DNA of 64,000 nucleotides, taken from positions 4,061,395 through 4,125,394 of the forward strand of contig OX336345.1 in the NCBI GenBank assembly GCA_946902875.1. The letters run 5' to 3'. The notes beneath the pieces were generated by a model. That model saw only the letters and a program-made list of their open reading frames with translations. It was not told the origin of the DNA and did not search any database. Within the stretch, counting starts at the first letter, position 1, and every line of letters starts with the position of its first letter. Shown piece by piece: positions 11,095-21,876 of this stretch. The position numbers and the translations under genes were made by a program. The DNA comes from Nematopogon swammerdamellus. Lineage: Eukaryota > Arthropoda > Insecta > Lepidoptera > Adelidae.

Positions 11095-11219
11095 AACGGA
11101 AACGGAGTGTTAAAGATTGTATGGGAATATCGGTTTTTTTAAAGGAAAATCATAATTATAGCTACTAAAAACAAATAAATGGGGGGGGGGGGGGGGGGGG
11201 AGGGGGGATGGGTGTGACG

Positions 11220-12772
11220 GTGGCCTCGCCCTTAGTTACTTACTTTCTTCGTGGAGGTTTATTGTATTCCAGAATGCAGCTTAGCCTGAAGCCTCGCCGT
11301 TAGTTACTTACTTTATTTAAGAAGTTTTATCGTCGTTTATCTAAACGCCATTACTTTCATCGAGAAATCGAGAAGGTTTATCGTCTTCCAGAATACAGCT
11401 AGGCCTTCGTCCTCGCCCACAGTTACTAACTTTCATAAAGAATGTTAATCCTCTTCATTAACGCAGCTCGGCCTTCGGCCTGACCCATGGTTTATCCTCT
11501 TCCTAAACGGAGGTCGGCCTTCGGCATCGCCCTCAGTTACTTACTTTCTTCGAGAAGGTTTATAGTCTTCCTAAACGCAGCTCGGCCTTCAGCCTCGCTC
11601 TTTGTTACTTACTTTCATCGAAAAAGTTTATCCTCTTCCTGAACGCAGCTCGGCCTTCGGCCTCGCCCTTAATTACTTTCTTTCTTAGAGATGGTTTATC
11701 GTCTTCCTGAACACAGCTCAGCCTTCGGCCTCGCCCTCAGTTACTTACTTTCTTCGAGAAGGTTTATGGTCTTCCTGAACGCAGCTCGGCCTTGGGCCTC
11801 GCCCTCATTTACTTACTTTCTTCGAGAAGGTTTATCCTCTTCCTGAACGCAGCTCGGCCTTCGGCTTCGCCCATAGTTACTTACTGTCTTCGAGAATGTT
11901 TATCGTCTTCCTGAACGCAGCTCGGCCTTCGGCTTCGCCGTTTGTTACTTGCTTTCTTCGAGAAGGTTTATAGTCTTCCTGAACGCAGCTCGGCCTTCGG
12001 TCTCGCCCTCAGTTGCGTAATTTCTTCGAGAATATTTATGGTCTTCCTGAATGTAGCTCGGCCTTCGGCCTCGCCCTTAATTACTTACTTTCTTAGATAA
12101 GGTTTATCGTCTTCCTGAACGCAGCTCGGCCTTCGGCCTCGCCCTTAGTTACTTACTTTCTTCGAGAAGGTTTATAGTCTTCCTGAACGCAGCTCGGCCT
12201 TCGGCCTCGCCCTTAGTTACTTACTTTCTTCGAGAAGGTTTATAGTCTTCCTGAACGCAGCTCGGCCTTCGGCCTCGCCCTTAGTTACTTACTTTCTTCG
12301 AGAAGGTTTATCCTGTTCCTGAACGCAGCTCGGCCTTCGGCTTCGCCCATAGTTACTTACTGTCTTCGAGAATGTTTATCGTCTTCCTGAACGCAGCTCG
12401 GCCTTCGGTCTCGCCCTCAGTTGCGTAATTTCTTCGAGAATATTTATGGTCTTCCTGAATGTAGCTCGGCCTTCGGCCTCGCCCTTAATTACTTACTTTC
12501 TTAGATAAGGTTTATCGTCTTCCTGAACGCAGCTCGGCCTTCGGCCTCGCCCTTAGTTACTTACTTTCTTCGAGAAGGTTTATAGTCTTCCTGAACGCAG
12601 CTCGGCCTTCGGCCTCGCCCTTAGTTACTTACTTTCTTCGAGAAGGTTTATAGTTTTCCTGAACGCAGCTCGGCCTTCGGCCTCGCCCTTAGTTACTTAC
12701 TTTCTTCGAGAAGGTTTATAGTCTTCCTGAACGCAGCTCGGCCTTCGGCCTCGCCCTCAGTTACTTACTGTC
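11220..12772 (+). repeat. 68-bp minisatellite array in Helitron A, about 23 units
   Basis: Each unit carries CTTCCTGAACGCAGCTCGG, CCTTCGGCCTCGCCCT, TAGTTACTTACTTTCTTCGA and GAAGGTTTATAGT. The period is 68 bp. Units diverge towards the left edge and are more uniform to the right. A six-unit segment is duplicated: the variant TGCGTAATTTCTTCGAG occurs at 12014 and 12422, exactly 408 bp apart. Not CRISPR, since there are no unique spacers. Confidence 0.95.
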
Positions 12773-12819
12773 TTCTTTGAAATACGAATTTCACGCGAGC
12801 GGAGCCGCGGGCTCAGCTA

Positions 12820-13229
12820 TCCTTATATATACCTATAATAAAATCCAACGTCTGCTTTCTGTCTGAATGTCTGAGTGTCTGTCTGTCCGCTTATAACTCG
12901 AGAACCACTGAACCGATTTTAATAAAACAAAATTCTACGGATAGCTTGATTCTTCCCATCAACTATAGGCTACTTACTATCACGCTAAATGGCTTATGAG
13001 GGTAGCAGTGAAGTGAAATATGAGAGCACTTGGCAATATTTGTATGTAACGGACACGGAATCATTCACCCGAGTAAGAACCGATGACATTACAATATCCT
13101 GAAGGGGGAGGGGAGAGGGGGGGGGGGGGGGTAAGTAGCGGCACCGAGGGGCCGGAGGGGAGGTGGAGGTAGAGCGATGGAATCCCCCTTATCCTTATCT
13201 TTTCCTTTCTTCCTTCCTTTCCTTCCTTA
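12820..13229 (+). mobile_element. Truncated Helitron 5' head between the two copies
   Basis: It starts TCCTTATATATACCTATAAT directly after the 3' end of Helitron A and continues with the same 5' sequence as 10407 and 13230 (AAATCCAACGTCTGCTTTC, ACTCGAGAACCACTGAACCG). It runs through the G-run and a TCCCCCTTATCC block, then meets the next head. No array or 3' end, so it is a head-only copy. Confidence 0.75.
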
Positions 13230-13740
13230 TCCTTACCTATAATAAAATCCAACGTCTGCTTTCTGTCTAAATGTCTGAGTGTCTGTCTGTCCGCTTATAA
13301 CTCGAGAACCACTGAACCGATTTTAATAAAACAAAATTCTACGGATAGCTTGATTCTTCCCATCAACTATAGGCTACTTACTATCACGCTAAATGGCTTA
13401 TGAGGGTAGCAGTGAAGTGAAATATGAGAGCACTTGGCAATATTTGTATGTAACGGACACGGAATCATTCACCCGAGTAAGAACCGATGACATTACAATA
13501 TCCTGAAGGGGGAGGGGAGAGGGGGGGGGGGGGGGTAAGTAGCGGCACCGAGGGGCCGGAGGGGAGGTGGAGGTAGAGCGATGGAATCCCCCTTATCCTT
13601 ATCCTTTCCTTTCTTCCTTACCTTTAATAAAATCCAACCTCTGCTTTCTGTCTGTCTGTATGTATGTCTGTCTGTTTACCATCTTTGGGGTTGCCATATT
13701 TACTCCAAGTGTCGATGATGGCCAGACTCAATGGAAGGGA

Positions 13741-14031
13741 GGGAGAGGCAGAGAGATGGAGGGAGAGGGAGGGGGAGAGGGAGAGGGAGAGGGAGAGGGA
13801 GAGGGAGAGGGAGAGGGAGAGGGAGAGGGAGAGGGAGAGGGAGAGGGAGAGGGAGAGGGAGAGGGAGAGGGAGAGGGAGAGGGAGAGGGAGAGGGAGAGG
13901 GAGAGGGAGAGGGAGAGGGAGAGGGAGAGGGAGAGGGAGAGGGAGAGGGAGAGGGAGAGGGAGAGGGAGAGGGAGAGGGAGAGGGAGAGGGAGAGGGAGA
14001 GGGAGAGGGAGAGGGAGAGGGAGAGGGAGAA
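13741..14031 (+). repeat. (GGGAGA)n tract in Helitron B
   Basis: About 45 nearly perfect GGGAGA hexamers, versus about 26 in Helitron A. The long open frames across it are by-products of the hexamer. Confidence 0.95.
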
Positions 14032-14159
14032 ACGGAAACGGAGTGTTAAAGATTGTATGGGAATATCGATTTTTTTAAAGGAAAATCATAATTATAGCTA
14101 CTAAAAACAAATAAATGGGGGGGGGGGGGGGGGGGGGAGGGGGGATGGGTGTGACGGTG

Positions 14160-15710
14160 GCCTCGCCCTTAGTTACTTACTTTCTTCGTGGAGGTTTATT
14201 GTATTCCAGAATGCAGCTTAGCCTGAAGCCTCGCCGTTAGTTACTTACTTTATTTAAGAAGTTTTATCGTCGTTTATCTAAACGCCATTACTTTCATCGA
14301 GAAATCGAGAAGGTTTATCGTCTTCCAGAATACAGCTAGGCCTTCGTCCTCGCCCACAGTTACTAACTTTCATAAAGAATGTTAATCCTCTTCATTAACG
14401 CAGCTCGGCCTTCGGCCTGACCCATGGTTTATCCTCTTCCTAAACGGAGGTCGGCCTTCGGCATCGCCCTCAGTTACTTACTTTCTTCGAGAAGGTTTAT
14501 AGTCTTCCTAAACGCAGCTCGGCCTTCAGCCTCGCTCTTTGTTACTTACTTTCATCGAAAAAGTTTATCCTCTTCCTGAACGCAGCTCGGCCTTCGGCCT
14601 CGCCCTTAATTACTTTCTTTCTTAGAGATGGTTTATCGTCTTCCTGAACACAGCTCGGCCTTCGGCCTCGCCCTCAGTTACTTACTTTCTTCGAGAAGGT
14701 TTATGGTCTTCCTGAACGCAGCTCGGCCTTGGGCCTCGCCCTCATTTACTTACTTTCTTCGAGAAGGTTTATCCTCTTCCTGAACGCAGCTCGGCCTTCG
14801 GCTTCGCCCATAGTTACTTACTGTCTTCGAGAATGTTTATCGTCTTCCTGAACGCAGCTCGGCCTTCGGCTTCGCCGTTTGTTACTTGCTTTCTTCGAGA
14901 AGGTTTATAGTCTTCCTGAACGCAGCTCGGCCTTCGGTCTCGCCCTCAGTTGCGTAATTTCTTCGAGAATATTTATGGTCTTCCTGAATGTAGCTCGGCC
15001 TTCGGCCTCGCCCTTAATTACTTACTTTCTTAGATAAGGTTTATCGTCTTCCTGAACGCAGCTCGGCCTTCGGCCTCGCCCTTAGTTACTTACTTTCTTC
15101 GAGAAGGTTTATAGTCTTCCTGAACGCAGCTCGGCCTTCGGCCTCGCCCTTAGTTACTTACTTTCTTCGAGAAGGTTTATAGTCTTCCTGAACGCAGCTC
15201 GGCCTTCGGCCTCGCCCTTAGTTACTTACTTTCTTCGAGAAGGTTTATCCTGTTCCTGAACGCAGCTCGGCCTTCGGCTTCGCCCATAGTTACTTACTGT
15301 CTTCGAGAATGTTTATCGTCTTCCTGAACGCAGCTCGGCCTTCGGTCTCGCCCTCAGTTGCGTAATTTCTTCGAGAATATTTATGGTCTTCCTGAATGTA
15401 GCTCGGCCTTCGGCCTCGCCCTTAATTACTTACTTTCTTAGATAAGGTTTATCGTCTTCCTGAACACAGCTCGGCCTTCGGCCTCGCCCTTAGTTACTTA
15501 CTTTCTTCGAGAAGGTTTATAGTCTTCCTGAACGCAGCTCGGCCTTCGGCCTCGCCCTTAGTTACTTACTTTCTTCGAGAAGGTTTATAGTTTTCCTGAA
15601 CGCAGCTCGGCCTTCGGCCTCGCCCTTAGTTACTTACTTTCTTCGAGAAGGTTTATAGTCTTCCTGAACGCAGCTCGGCCTTCGGCCTCGCCCTCAGTTA
15701 CTTACTGTCT
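14160..15710 (+). repeat. 68-bp minisatellite array in Helitron B, about 23 units
   Basis: Unit-by-unit copy of the array in Helitron A, with the same order of variant units and the same internal 408-bp duplication. The array was therefore copied as part of the element and not amplified independently. Confidence 0.95.
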
Positions 15711-15760
15711 TCTTTGAAATACGAATTTCACGCGAGCGGAGCCGCGGGCTCAGCTAGTAC

Positions 15761-15899
15761 TCCTATACTATTGCAAGCCATCTTAGATTAGATCCAGTTA
15801 TTTCACGGCTAGAGCCTGGAAATATGGGCACAGGATAGGCTAAATAAAATTCAGTTAAATTTTACATACGAATTTGACGCAAGCGAAGCTGCGGGCAAA
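15761..15899 (+). mobile_element. Short Helitron remnant
   Basis: It begins TCCTATACTATTGCAAGCC three bases after Helitron B ends and finishes with GACGCAAGCGAAGCTGCGGG and CAAAAGATA. This is a Helitron-type hairpin end whose final CTAG has decayed. About 140 bp; the 5' assignment is tentative. Confidence 0.45.
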
Positions 15900-16441
15900 A
15901 GATATAAATAAATATCGTGACAAGCTAACACCTGCCTCTTAGAGTTATGTACACCTGTTTTGAAAGTGTTGTGCTCTACTGGTGGCGGGCGTCCGAGTGT
16001 GACCTCATCGATTGGTTTCGATCCGTTCCGCCGCCATCAGTCCGCTCCGTCCATCCGTTCGTCGCCTTCTCTATTTGCAGCCTGCGGCTTCCGGCCGTTT
16101 ATACACTGGCCGCTCATCGGAAACTTCCACAGAACCGATCTATCTATCGTTTAAACTAGTAATGTCGATGTAAGTTTTTTATTTTTGACGTGAATACGTC
16201 TTTAAATTTGCTTCCATAGCGGAAACCAATCCAGAAAACGGATGATAACAAAATCGGGGGATATAGTTTGGTGTTGCAGCTTCAGATCTATCATCTACAT
16301 CCAAAATTTAATTACACCACTCGATAGCTAAAGGATCAAAGAATTCCTTACGTAATACGCTCTAGGAAAATATTACCCGTTACGTACATACGTGTACGTA
16401 ACGGGTTCACGTAAAACAGACGGCCATGTCCACGACACAAC
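15900..16441. other. No gene recognised
   Basis: Unassigned. It includes a small palindromic stretch TTACGTACATACGTGTACGT at about 16380. Open frames at 15947-16159 have no recognisable domain. Confidence 0.4.
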
Positions 16442-16824
16442 TTTTTTTTTAACTGACACGGTTTGCTGCATCACCTACATACAACATCCGTGATGTCAGT
16501 CCGTAACACCGGGTGAACTAGGTGAAATGTCATTGCTTCCCTTCATTTCATGTCGGATACACTGAAGTGGACAGAAAACACGAACTATTTACATAGCCGT
16601 TTCGCCCGACGTTTCATTCAGTGCGGTGGTTCCAATCCGGGCGGGTTGAACCCTACCACCTAGTAAGGTAAGAAGGGAACGGACCTACAGTTCTACGTGG
16701 ACTCCGAACCACAGTCAGCCTCCAACGGTCGAGCGGTCACCCATCCAAGTACTGACCAGCCCAGAGTTGCTCAACCATCAATAGCGACAATCGACTGCCT
16801 GCACCACTGAGCTATCGAGGCTGA
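16442..16824 (-). mobile_element. SINE-A copy with tRNA-like plus 5S rRNA-like head
   Basis: The most complete copy. Read on the minus strand, it starts near 16822 with AGCCTCGATAGCTCAGTGG (tRNA-like A box). About 75 bases later comes CAGTACTTGGATGGGTGACC, which matches the conserved 3' internal region of 5S rRNA. Next are GTTGGAGGCTGACTG, CTGTAGGTCC, the central domain with GGTGGTAGGG and GGTTGGAACCACCGCACTGA, the body, and an A-run end. Known 5S-derived SINEs use a 5S-type internal promoter; transcription of this copy is inferred. Confidence 0.8.
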
Positions 16825-17409
16825 CGAAACGCGACCGACGACGCTCCAAATCATGTCTTGTATCGCGGCAGAGTCGCGTCGTGTCGCGTCTTCTGTCGTA
16901 TCGCCGCAATGTCGTGTCGCGTCTTATCGCCAGTGTGCGGGCGCCACTCATCGCAGCTTGACGGGCCAGTGCTAATGAGCGCGTCACTCGAAGCGCGACT
17001 GTCTCCAGTCCGGCCGATCGATAAACTAATTAATCGATTCCCACGCACTTCGCTTCGGCGCACACGGCAAGAAAAGGCGGAGAGTGTATTATTTTTAATT
17101 AAATATAAAAAAAAAAAACAAAAAAAATTGTCTCAAACGTACCTACAGTGAATATTTAGTGACAATTTTGATACATCCAACATGAAACTGATTTTTTTTT
17201 AAACCCTAAAAAAATATCTGGCAATTTTGTTCGGTTTTAGGCAACATTTAATTTAAACAAATAATGCTGTGATTATTAAAAATATATTTTACCGCGTGTA
17301 TGGGAGAGGCCTATGTTCAGCAGTGAACCGATACGTGCTGATCCTGATAACTACGAGATTTTGTTTTGCACGATTTCAGAATATTTCTCAATTAGACTGT
17401 GCAAAACAT
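16825..17409. other. No gene recognised
   Basis: It contains a patch at 16850-16935 with repeated GTCGTGTCGCGTC-like motifs, imperfect and short. AT-rich from 17090. Open frames on both strands look like chance. Confidence 0.4.
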
Positions 17410-17541
17410 TTCAGAGTTTCCTATAATATACTTCGATGGCATTCGCAACCCCCACATACGGCCTAATGTCCATGGGCGTCTTTAGACACCTTATGGGTGG
17501 CTCGGCGCCATATGTAGCGCTGTCATTAAAAAATAAAAAAA
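17410..17541 (+). pseudogene. LINE-J 3' end fragment
   Basis: DGIRNPHIRPNVHGRL-stop is readable at about 17435-17485, the same C-terminal peptide as in the copy at 1669-2090. It is followed by TAGACACCTTATGGGTGGCT and an A-rich end. Severely 5'-truncated. Confidence 0.65.
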
Positions 17542-19210
17542 ACTATTCACATGTTATTTCTTAAATGTTCTATTTATTCACTGAAACATAATATTATTTA
17601 AGAAATAATATTTACGTCCATCTCTACGGTTGCCTCAAACCCATATCTGTACGAACATTTTATGTCGCTCATTAACTTCGCGTTATGTTCTAAAATTTAT
17701 ACTTCACGGTTCTGGTGGTGGCCGCCTTGTAAGATGCCCGTAAAAAGGATATAACATGCGTAACCGAGTTAGTTTCGGTGTTGATGGGTCCATGAAAGTC
17801 GTGTGGCTTAGTCCTGGGGCAAACATTTATTTTATGATCAGCTGGCACGGGTTTCTCTGCCGAAAATTCACGGCCAATAACGCGTAACCGCGCTCAGGGA
17901 GGCGCAATGCCAGCAATAAGGCGGGCAAAAAGGCCGTGGTCGTGGACGTCCGTCGCGGATGCGAGGGCGCGGATTGGCTACTCAGTAGTACTCATGTGTC
18001 CGCTATAGCGAAACGTAGCTGAAAACCGTTGCCACGCCTCTAACGTATCGCATCGGTATTGTCATAGCTAACAACGGCTATCGGCTATCGGCTACCAACC
18101 AAAGCGAACGAACACCGTATGCCAGGCAGCCTGACAGGCAACTGATATCCGAATCCGACAATAATTATGCCTTCCCTCTCTCTTTAAGTAAGTCCCCAAA
18201 TGCAAGAAAGAGAAGGTGCGATTCTTTCTAGTTTCACCAAATAAATATTTTCATGGAAAATAACCTTTATCATAAAAGCAATAAGGTCGTATTTGGGTTG
18301 GATATCAACGAATATCTTAGATATTTACGAAATATCTAACGGCGCGGGTGACAACTAGAACAGTTGTCAGTTATTTAGTTATTAGAACAACCAGTTGTCT
18401 CAGTCCAGTCAGTTTCAGTTGGTGAGCCAGTAGCCATTAGCCAGCCACCCACCCGGTGCGGTACGGTTACGGTGGCGGTGCGGCGCCGCGCCGCCGCACG
18501 CCAGACGCGCAGAACATTGAGTAGTTAAGAACAGAAACTTTGTAGGTACCTACTTTACTGTGTATTTATGTGTGTAGGTACAACTCTTCTTAGTGTGTAG
18601 GTTTTTTCGTTAATAAACAATTACATAGTGCGTGAACATAGTGTATAAAAAATTTATTAGTATTAAAATAAATAATGTAAAGACAGAACTTTACTTTTAA
18701 AATGTTAAAAAGAAAGACATCATAATGGCCAACAAAAAAGATGTGGTGTGGACTCATTTCATTAGCGACCGAAGGGAGAAATCCATGTACATTATGATCA
18801 TTGTAAATGTGGTTATTTTTAAATGCGCCACAATTTTTGTCTTACTTTTTTTTTAATGGAAACTGACACGGTTTGCTACCTCACCTACAACATCCTTTCC
18901 TATCATACTTTCATAAAAAAATGTGCTAGTCCTAGTAAAACATGAAGGGAAATGACATTATCTTTCTATCTAATCACTTCGCTCTCGGTTCTGAACCCTG
19001 TCGAACCAGGAACCGGTCTGAAGCAGGTACCAGTTTTGTTAGCCAGTATCGATGCGCAGGCTAAAACGATAAATAAAACGATAAGCAAGCCATTTATTTG
19101 GAAATCTACGAAGCAGAGTTTTTGATACCGATATTTGGCATCGGATATCAACATCGGTATTGAAGACAGATATCGGTTAGATCACGGTTGCCAAAAATGG
19201 TTGAAAACCC
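17542..19210. other. Unassigned, with small repeat fragments
   Basis: No gene. A block CCGTCGCGGATGCGAGGGC and GGCTACTCAGTAG at about 17950-17990 recurs at 19360-19395. A SINE-A tail fragment (minus) lies at about 18847-18897. A GC-rich patch lies at 18465-18510. Confidence 0.4.
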
Positions 19211-19500
19211 ACATGACTACTCAGTAGGTGTCACAGTAGGCGACCGATCGTTCGCTTCTTCGAATGTGTACACTCAACGAAGTACGTCAAAAATGTATCC
19301 ACTTGCACTTCAGTGCTTCTTACAGTAGCTGGAAATAGGGAAATAGTAGCAAGCGGACGTCCGTCGCGGATGCGAGGGCACGGATGGGCTACTCAGTAGG
19401 TGTCACAGTAGGCGGCCGATCGTCCGCTTCTACGAATGTGTACACAACGAAGTACGTCAAAAATTGACCCACTTGCACTTCAGTGCTTCTTACAGTATCA
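19211..19500 (+). repeat. Direct pair of about 110-bp repeats
   Basis: ACTCAGTAGGTGTCACAGTA, then GACCGATCG, GAATGTGTACAC and ACTTGCACTTCAGTGCTTCT run from about 19217 and again from about 19390. The spacing is about 173 bp. Part of an unclassified interspersed repeat; a third partial copy is near 17980. Confidence 0.65.
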
Positions 19501-21182
19501 TACCAATTTCCTTTTTCTGTTGCAAAGCCGTCCCAGTCACATATTCTGTCACAAATTCAGTGCTCACAGCCTTCCACGCTGCAATAGTAGCGTGTCTGGC
19601 TCTCTGTGAACGGTGAGATGTATTCCATAATTCCGGCCTTGCTCTAACTTCTAACCTCATTTGTAAGACGCTCCGTATCGATAATGGCGAAAGCCATCCG
19701 CTGTGTGTGTGACGCTACCTACATGTGATCCCAAAGCTCATCCTTGCGCTGGCGACCACGGCGCGGATGCGCAGAGTCCTCGTCCGCGCCGAGGAGCAAA
19801 ATCCGCGACGCGGTCGTCCTTCTACTACTGTTTCACTTCATACATCCTCCAGGTTTTTTGGCTAAGGTCAGTAAAAGTCTGTTTTTTTTTCGAAAAATGG
19901 TCAGTAAAGTCAGTATTTTGAGGATCAGGGACTTACCTACACCTCGTTTTCTTTTCGGTAGGTTCCTAAACATACCTTTTTTAAATAATTTGTTCTCTTA
20001 ATCCCTTTTTTGGATATACCTACACTATTACTTTAGAACAAGCATGTGGGCCGCGTGCCCCAGTGATGAATTATTTCAGTGAGGTTGACTATGGGGATGG
20101 TGGAGGCCAAACACAAAAACATTTTTCCTACTTATTCACAAACATTCTCCATATATTATTAACATATATAGGTACTTAACTAACAGCAATTAACATTCGT
20201 ATTTTGATGTTAAATTGACCGACCAAAGGCCAGTATTCTAGAGATTTGGTCAGTAAATGGTCAGTATTTTAGAGAGTTTTAGTTAGTCAGTAAAATCAGT
20301 ATTTTTGGCCATGGAATCAGTTTCCACCCCTGATCCTCATATATTGCTACTATTTCTAGCCAAATTTATTGATGTGGCACGGGTGAATATGTGTACATGT
20401 GGGTTTTTGAAATGCCCAGATGTTTATGTGTATGTACCAGTCTGCTCAATCCGATTGTCGGGATGGGATACAGCGTATCATTGTGTCATTTTGCGGAGCC
20501 GAAGGCGGACGTATTGAAAATTGCAATTTCTTTCAACTTTGTACCACACCGATCACTCAAGATAAATTAGTCACATTTTGGCATAACAGATTAGGATAAA
20601 TTCTTCGAAAATCCGAAAACTCATCACATTTTCTTTTTCAGATGAGACATACATAATGTATATTATACATACATAGATTATTTGGCTGGGCTGGGATGTA
20701 GCTTCGGGAATGATCAAAGTCGAAGAAAATCAACCCCAGAACTGCTCATTGTCGACTTTAACGCGAGCAGAGCCGAGGGCACAACGAGTACAAGATAAAT
20801 TGAAGCGATCGAGCATGTATTCCGAAAAAATCCCGAATGGAAACCGTAAAACTCCCCAAAGGGGCATGATTTCACGTCATTTCGGCATAATGGCCCGCTC
20901 CGAGCGGAACTAATACGCACAAATGGAAGTGAAGTCGAAGGAAGCGGCTAGAACATAATTCGGGCCGCGATAGGAAGAACAAAAGGGTGGGCCACAATGG
21001 AACAAAAGAAGTGCGGCGTAATGGTGAAGGGTTTGTTTAGCCAAGGGACGATAATACGGGAAATTGATTTGTCGCGGAGACGCGCGTAGGACTCGACGCG
21101 GCAGGATAACCTTCCTCTTTTCGAAGAGAGCTATATTGTATAACGATGATGACGATGAACGCGATGGAATTGTGGTATTTAA
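19501..21182. other. No gene recognised
   Basis: Short GTCAGTAAA and GTCAGTATTTT motifs recur at 19865-19920 and 20250-20305. AGGATCAGGG at 19920 is inverted as CCCTGATCCT near 20330. The paired frames at 20710-20920 lie opposite each other and have no known domain. Confidence 0.35.
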
Positions 21183-21876
21183 TAAACTGGCCAAGTGAGA
21201 GTCGGACTCGCGCACCGAGGGTTCCGTATCACCATGTCATGGTCAGCGCCACTCACGGCCTGACTGGCGCTATCATAGTCGTTTCGGTGGATGGCGCGTG
21301 CGCATACACTTTTTAGTTTCTTCTATGGGAACCCCCGTGATTTTTAGGTTTCCGTACTCCGCCCGTCCGTCTGTCTGTCCGAGGGCTGTATCTCTCGAAC
21401 CGTAATAGGTAGCCCGTTGAAATTTTTACAGAATATGTGTTACTATGGCGGATATAACAACTAATAATAAAAAAAAAGAAAATGTTAAAAATTAATTGGG
21501 CTCCCATACAAAAAACGTGCGAAAAATCTATTGGTCACGCTACTGAATAATAGATGGCGCCACAGGCTTTTATACATTGCATTGTTGAAAGACAAAAGAT
21601 AGGTGGATATTATTGATAGCGGATAGATACGGAAACCTCCGTGCGCGAGTAAAACTCGCACTTGACAGATTTTTTTACTTTTTCTTATTTTTATTATTTG
21701 GTGTTATATCAGCCATAATAAATAAATAACACATATTCTGTGAAAATTTCAACGGGCTAACTATTACGGTTCAAGAGATACAGCCCTCGGACAGACGGGC
21801 GGACAGACAGACAGACGGACAGACAGACGGCGTAGGCTTATTAATAGGGTCCCGTACCGGATACGGAACCCTAAAA
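21183..21876 (-). mobile_element. Family C copy split by another family C copy
   Basis: The left part (21183-21345) starts ACTGGCCAAGTGAGAGTCGG and runs to CCCCCGTGATTTTT. The right part resumes near 21671 with TTTACTTTTTCTTATTTTTA and ends CGGATACGGAACCCTAAAAA. Together they rebuild one minus-strand element. The centre is occupied by a plus-strand copy. Confidence 0.75.
21346..21670 (+). mobile_element. Family C copy nested inside an opposite family C copy
   Basis: It begins AGGTTTCCGTACTCC, carries GTCCGAGGGCTGTATCTC and ATAGATGGCGCCACAGG, and ends CTCGCACTTGACAGATTTTT. GATTTTT on both sides may be a target duplication, but the element's own T-run makes this ambiguous. This copy belongs to a variant with the CAGATTTTT end, like 23847-24172. 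Confidence 0.75.

Larger units (their letters stand above)
10407..12819 (+). mobile_element. Helitron-like element A (non-autonomous)
   Basis: The 5' end begins TCCTTACCTATAATAAAATC; the 3' end carries CACGCGAGCGGAGCCGCGGG and closes CTCAGCTA, directly abutting a new 5' end. A 5' TC, a short 3' hairpin and a CTAR-type end fit Helitrons, and the 3' end matches the canonical lepidopteran type. A second 5' head starts inside it at 10793 (TTCCTTACCTTTAATAAAAT). Inside are G-runs (about 10685-10713 and 11179-11200), a (GGGAGA)n tract and a 68-bp minisatellite. No Rep or helicase frame is visible, so movement would need a partner in trans. Confidence 0.75.
13230..15757 (+). mobile_element. Helitron-like element B, near-identical to A
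   Basis: Same order as A: head, second head at about 13614, GA tract, G-run, 68-bp array, 3' end GAGCCGCGGGCTCAGCTAG followed by T. By eye it is almost identical to A apart from the longer GA tract and a few substitutions (for example AACACAGCTCGG near 15471). The CTAG-then-T ending is the canonical Helitron 3' terminus. No RepHel frame. Confidence 0.75.

Noticed and set aside
10745..11113. Long Gly-Glu / Arg-Glu reading frames across the GA tract (also 13567-14104)
   Set aside because: They are products of the GGGAGA hexamer: all frames without stops exist at once, unit number differs between copies, and there is no gene context.
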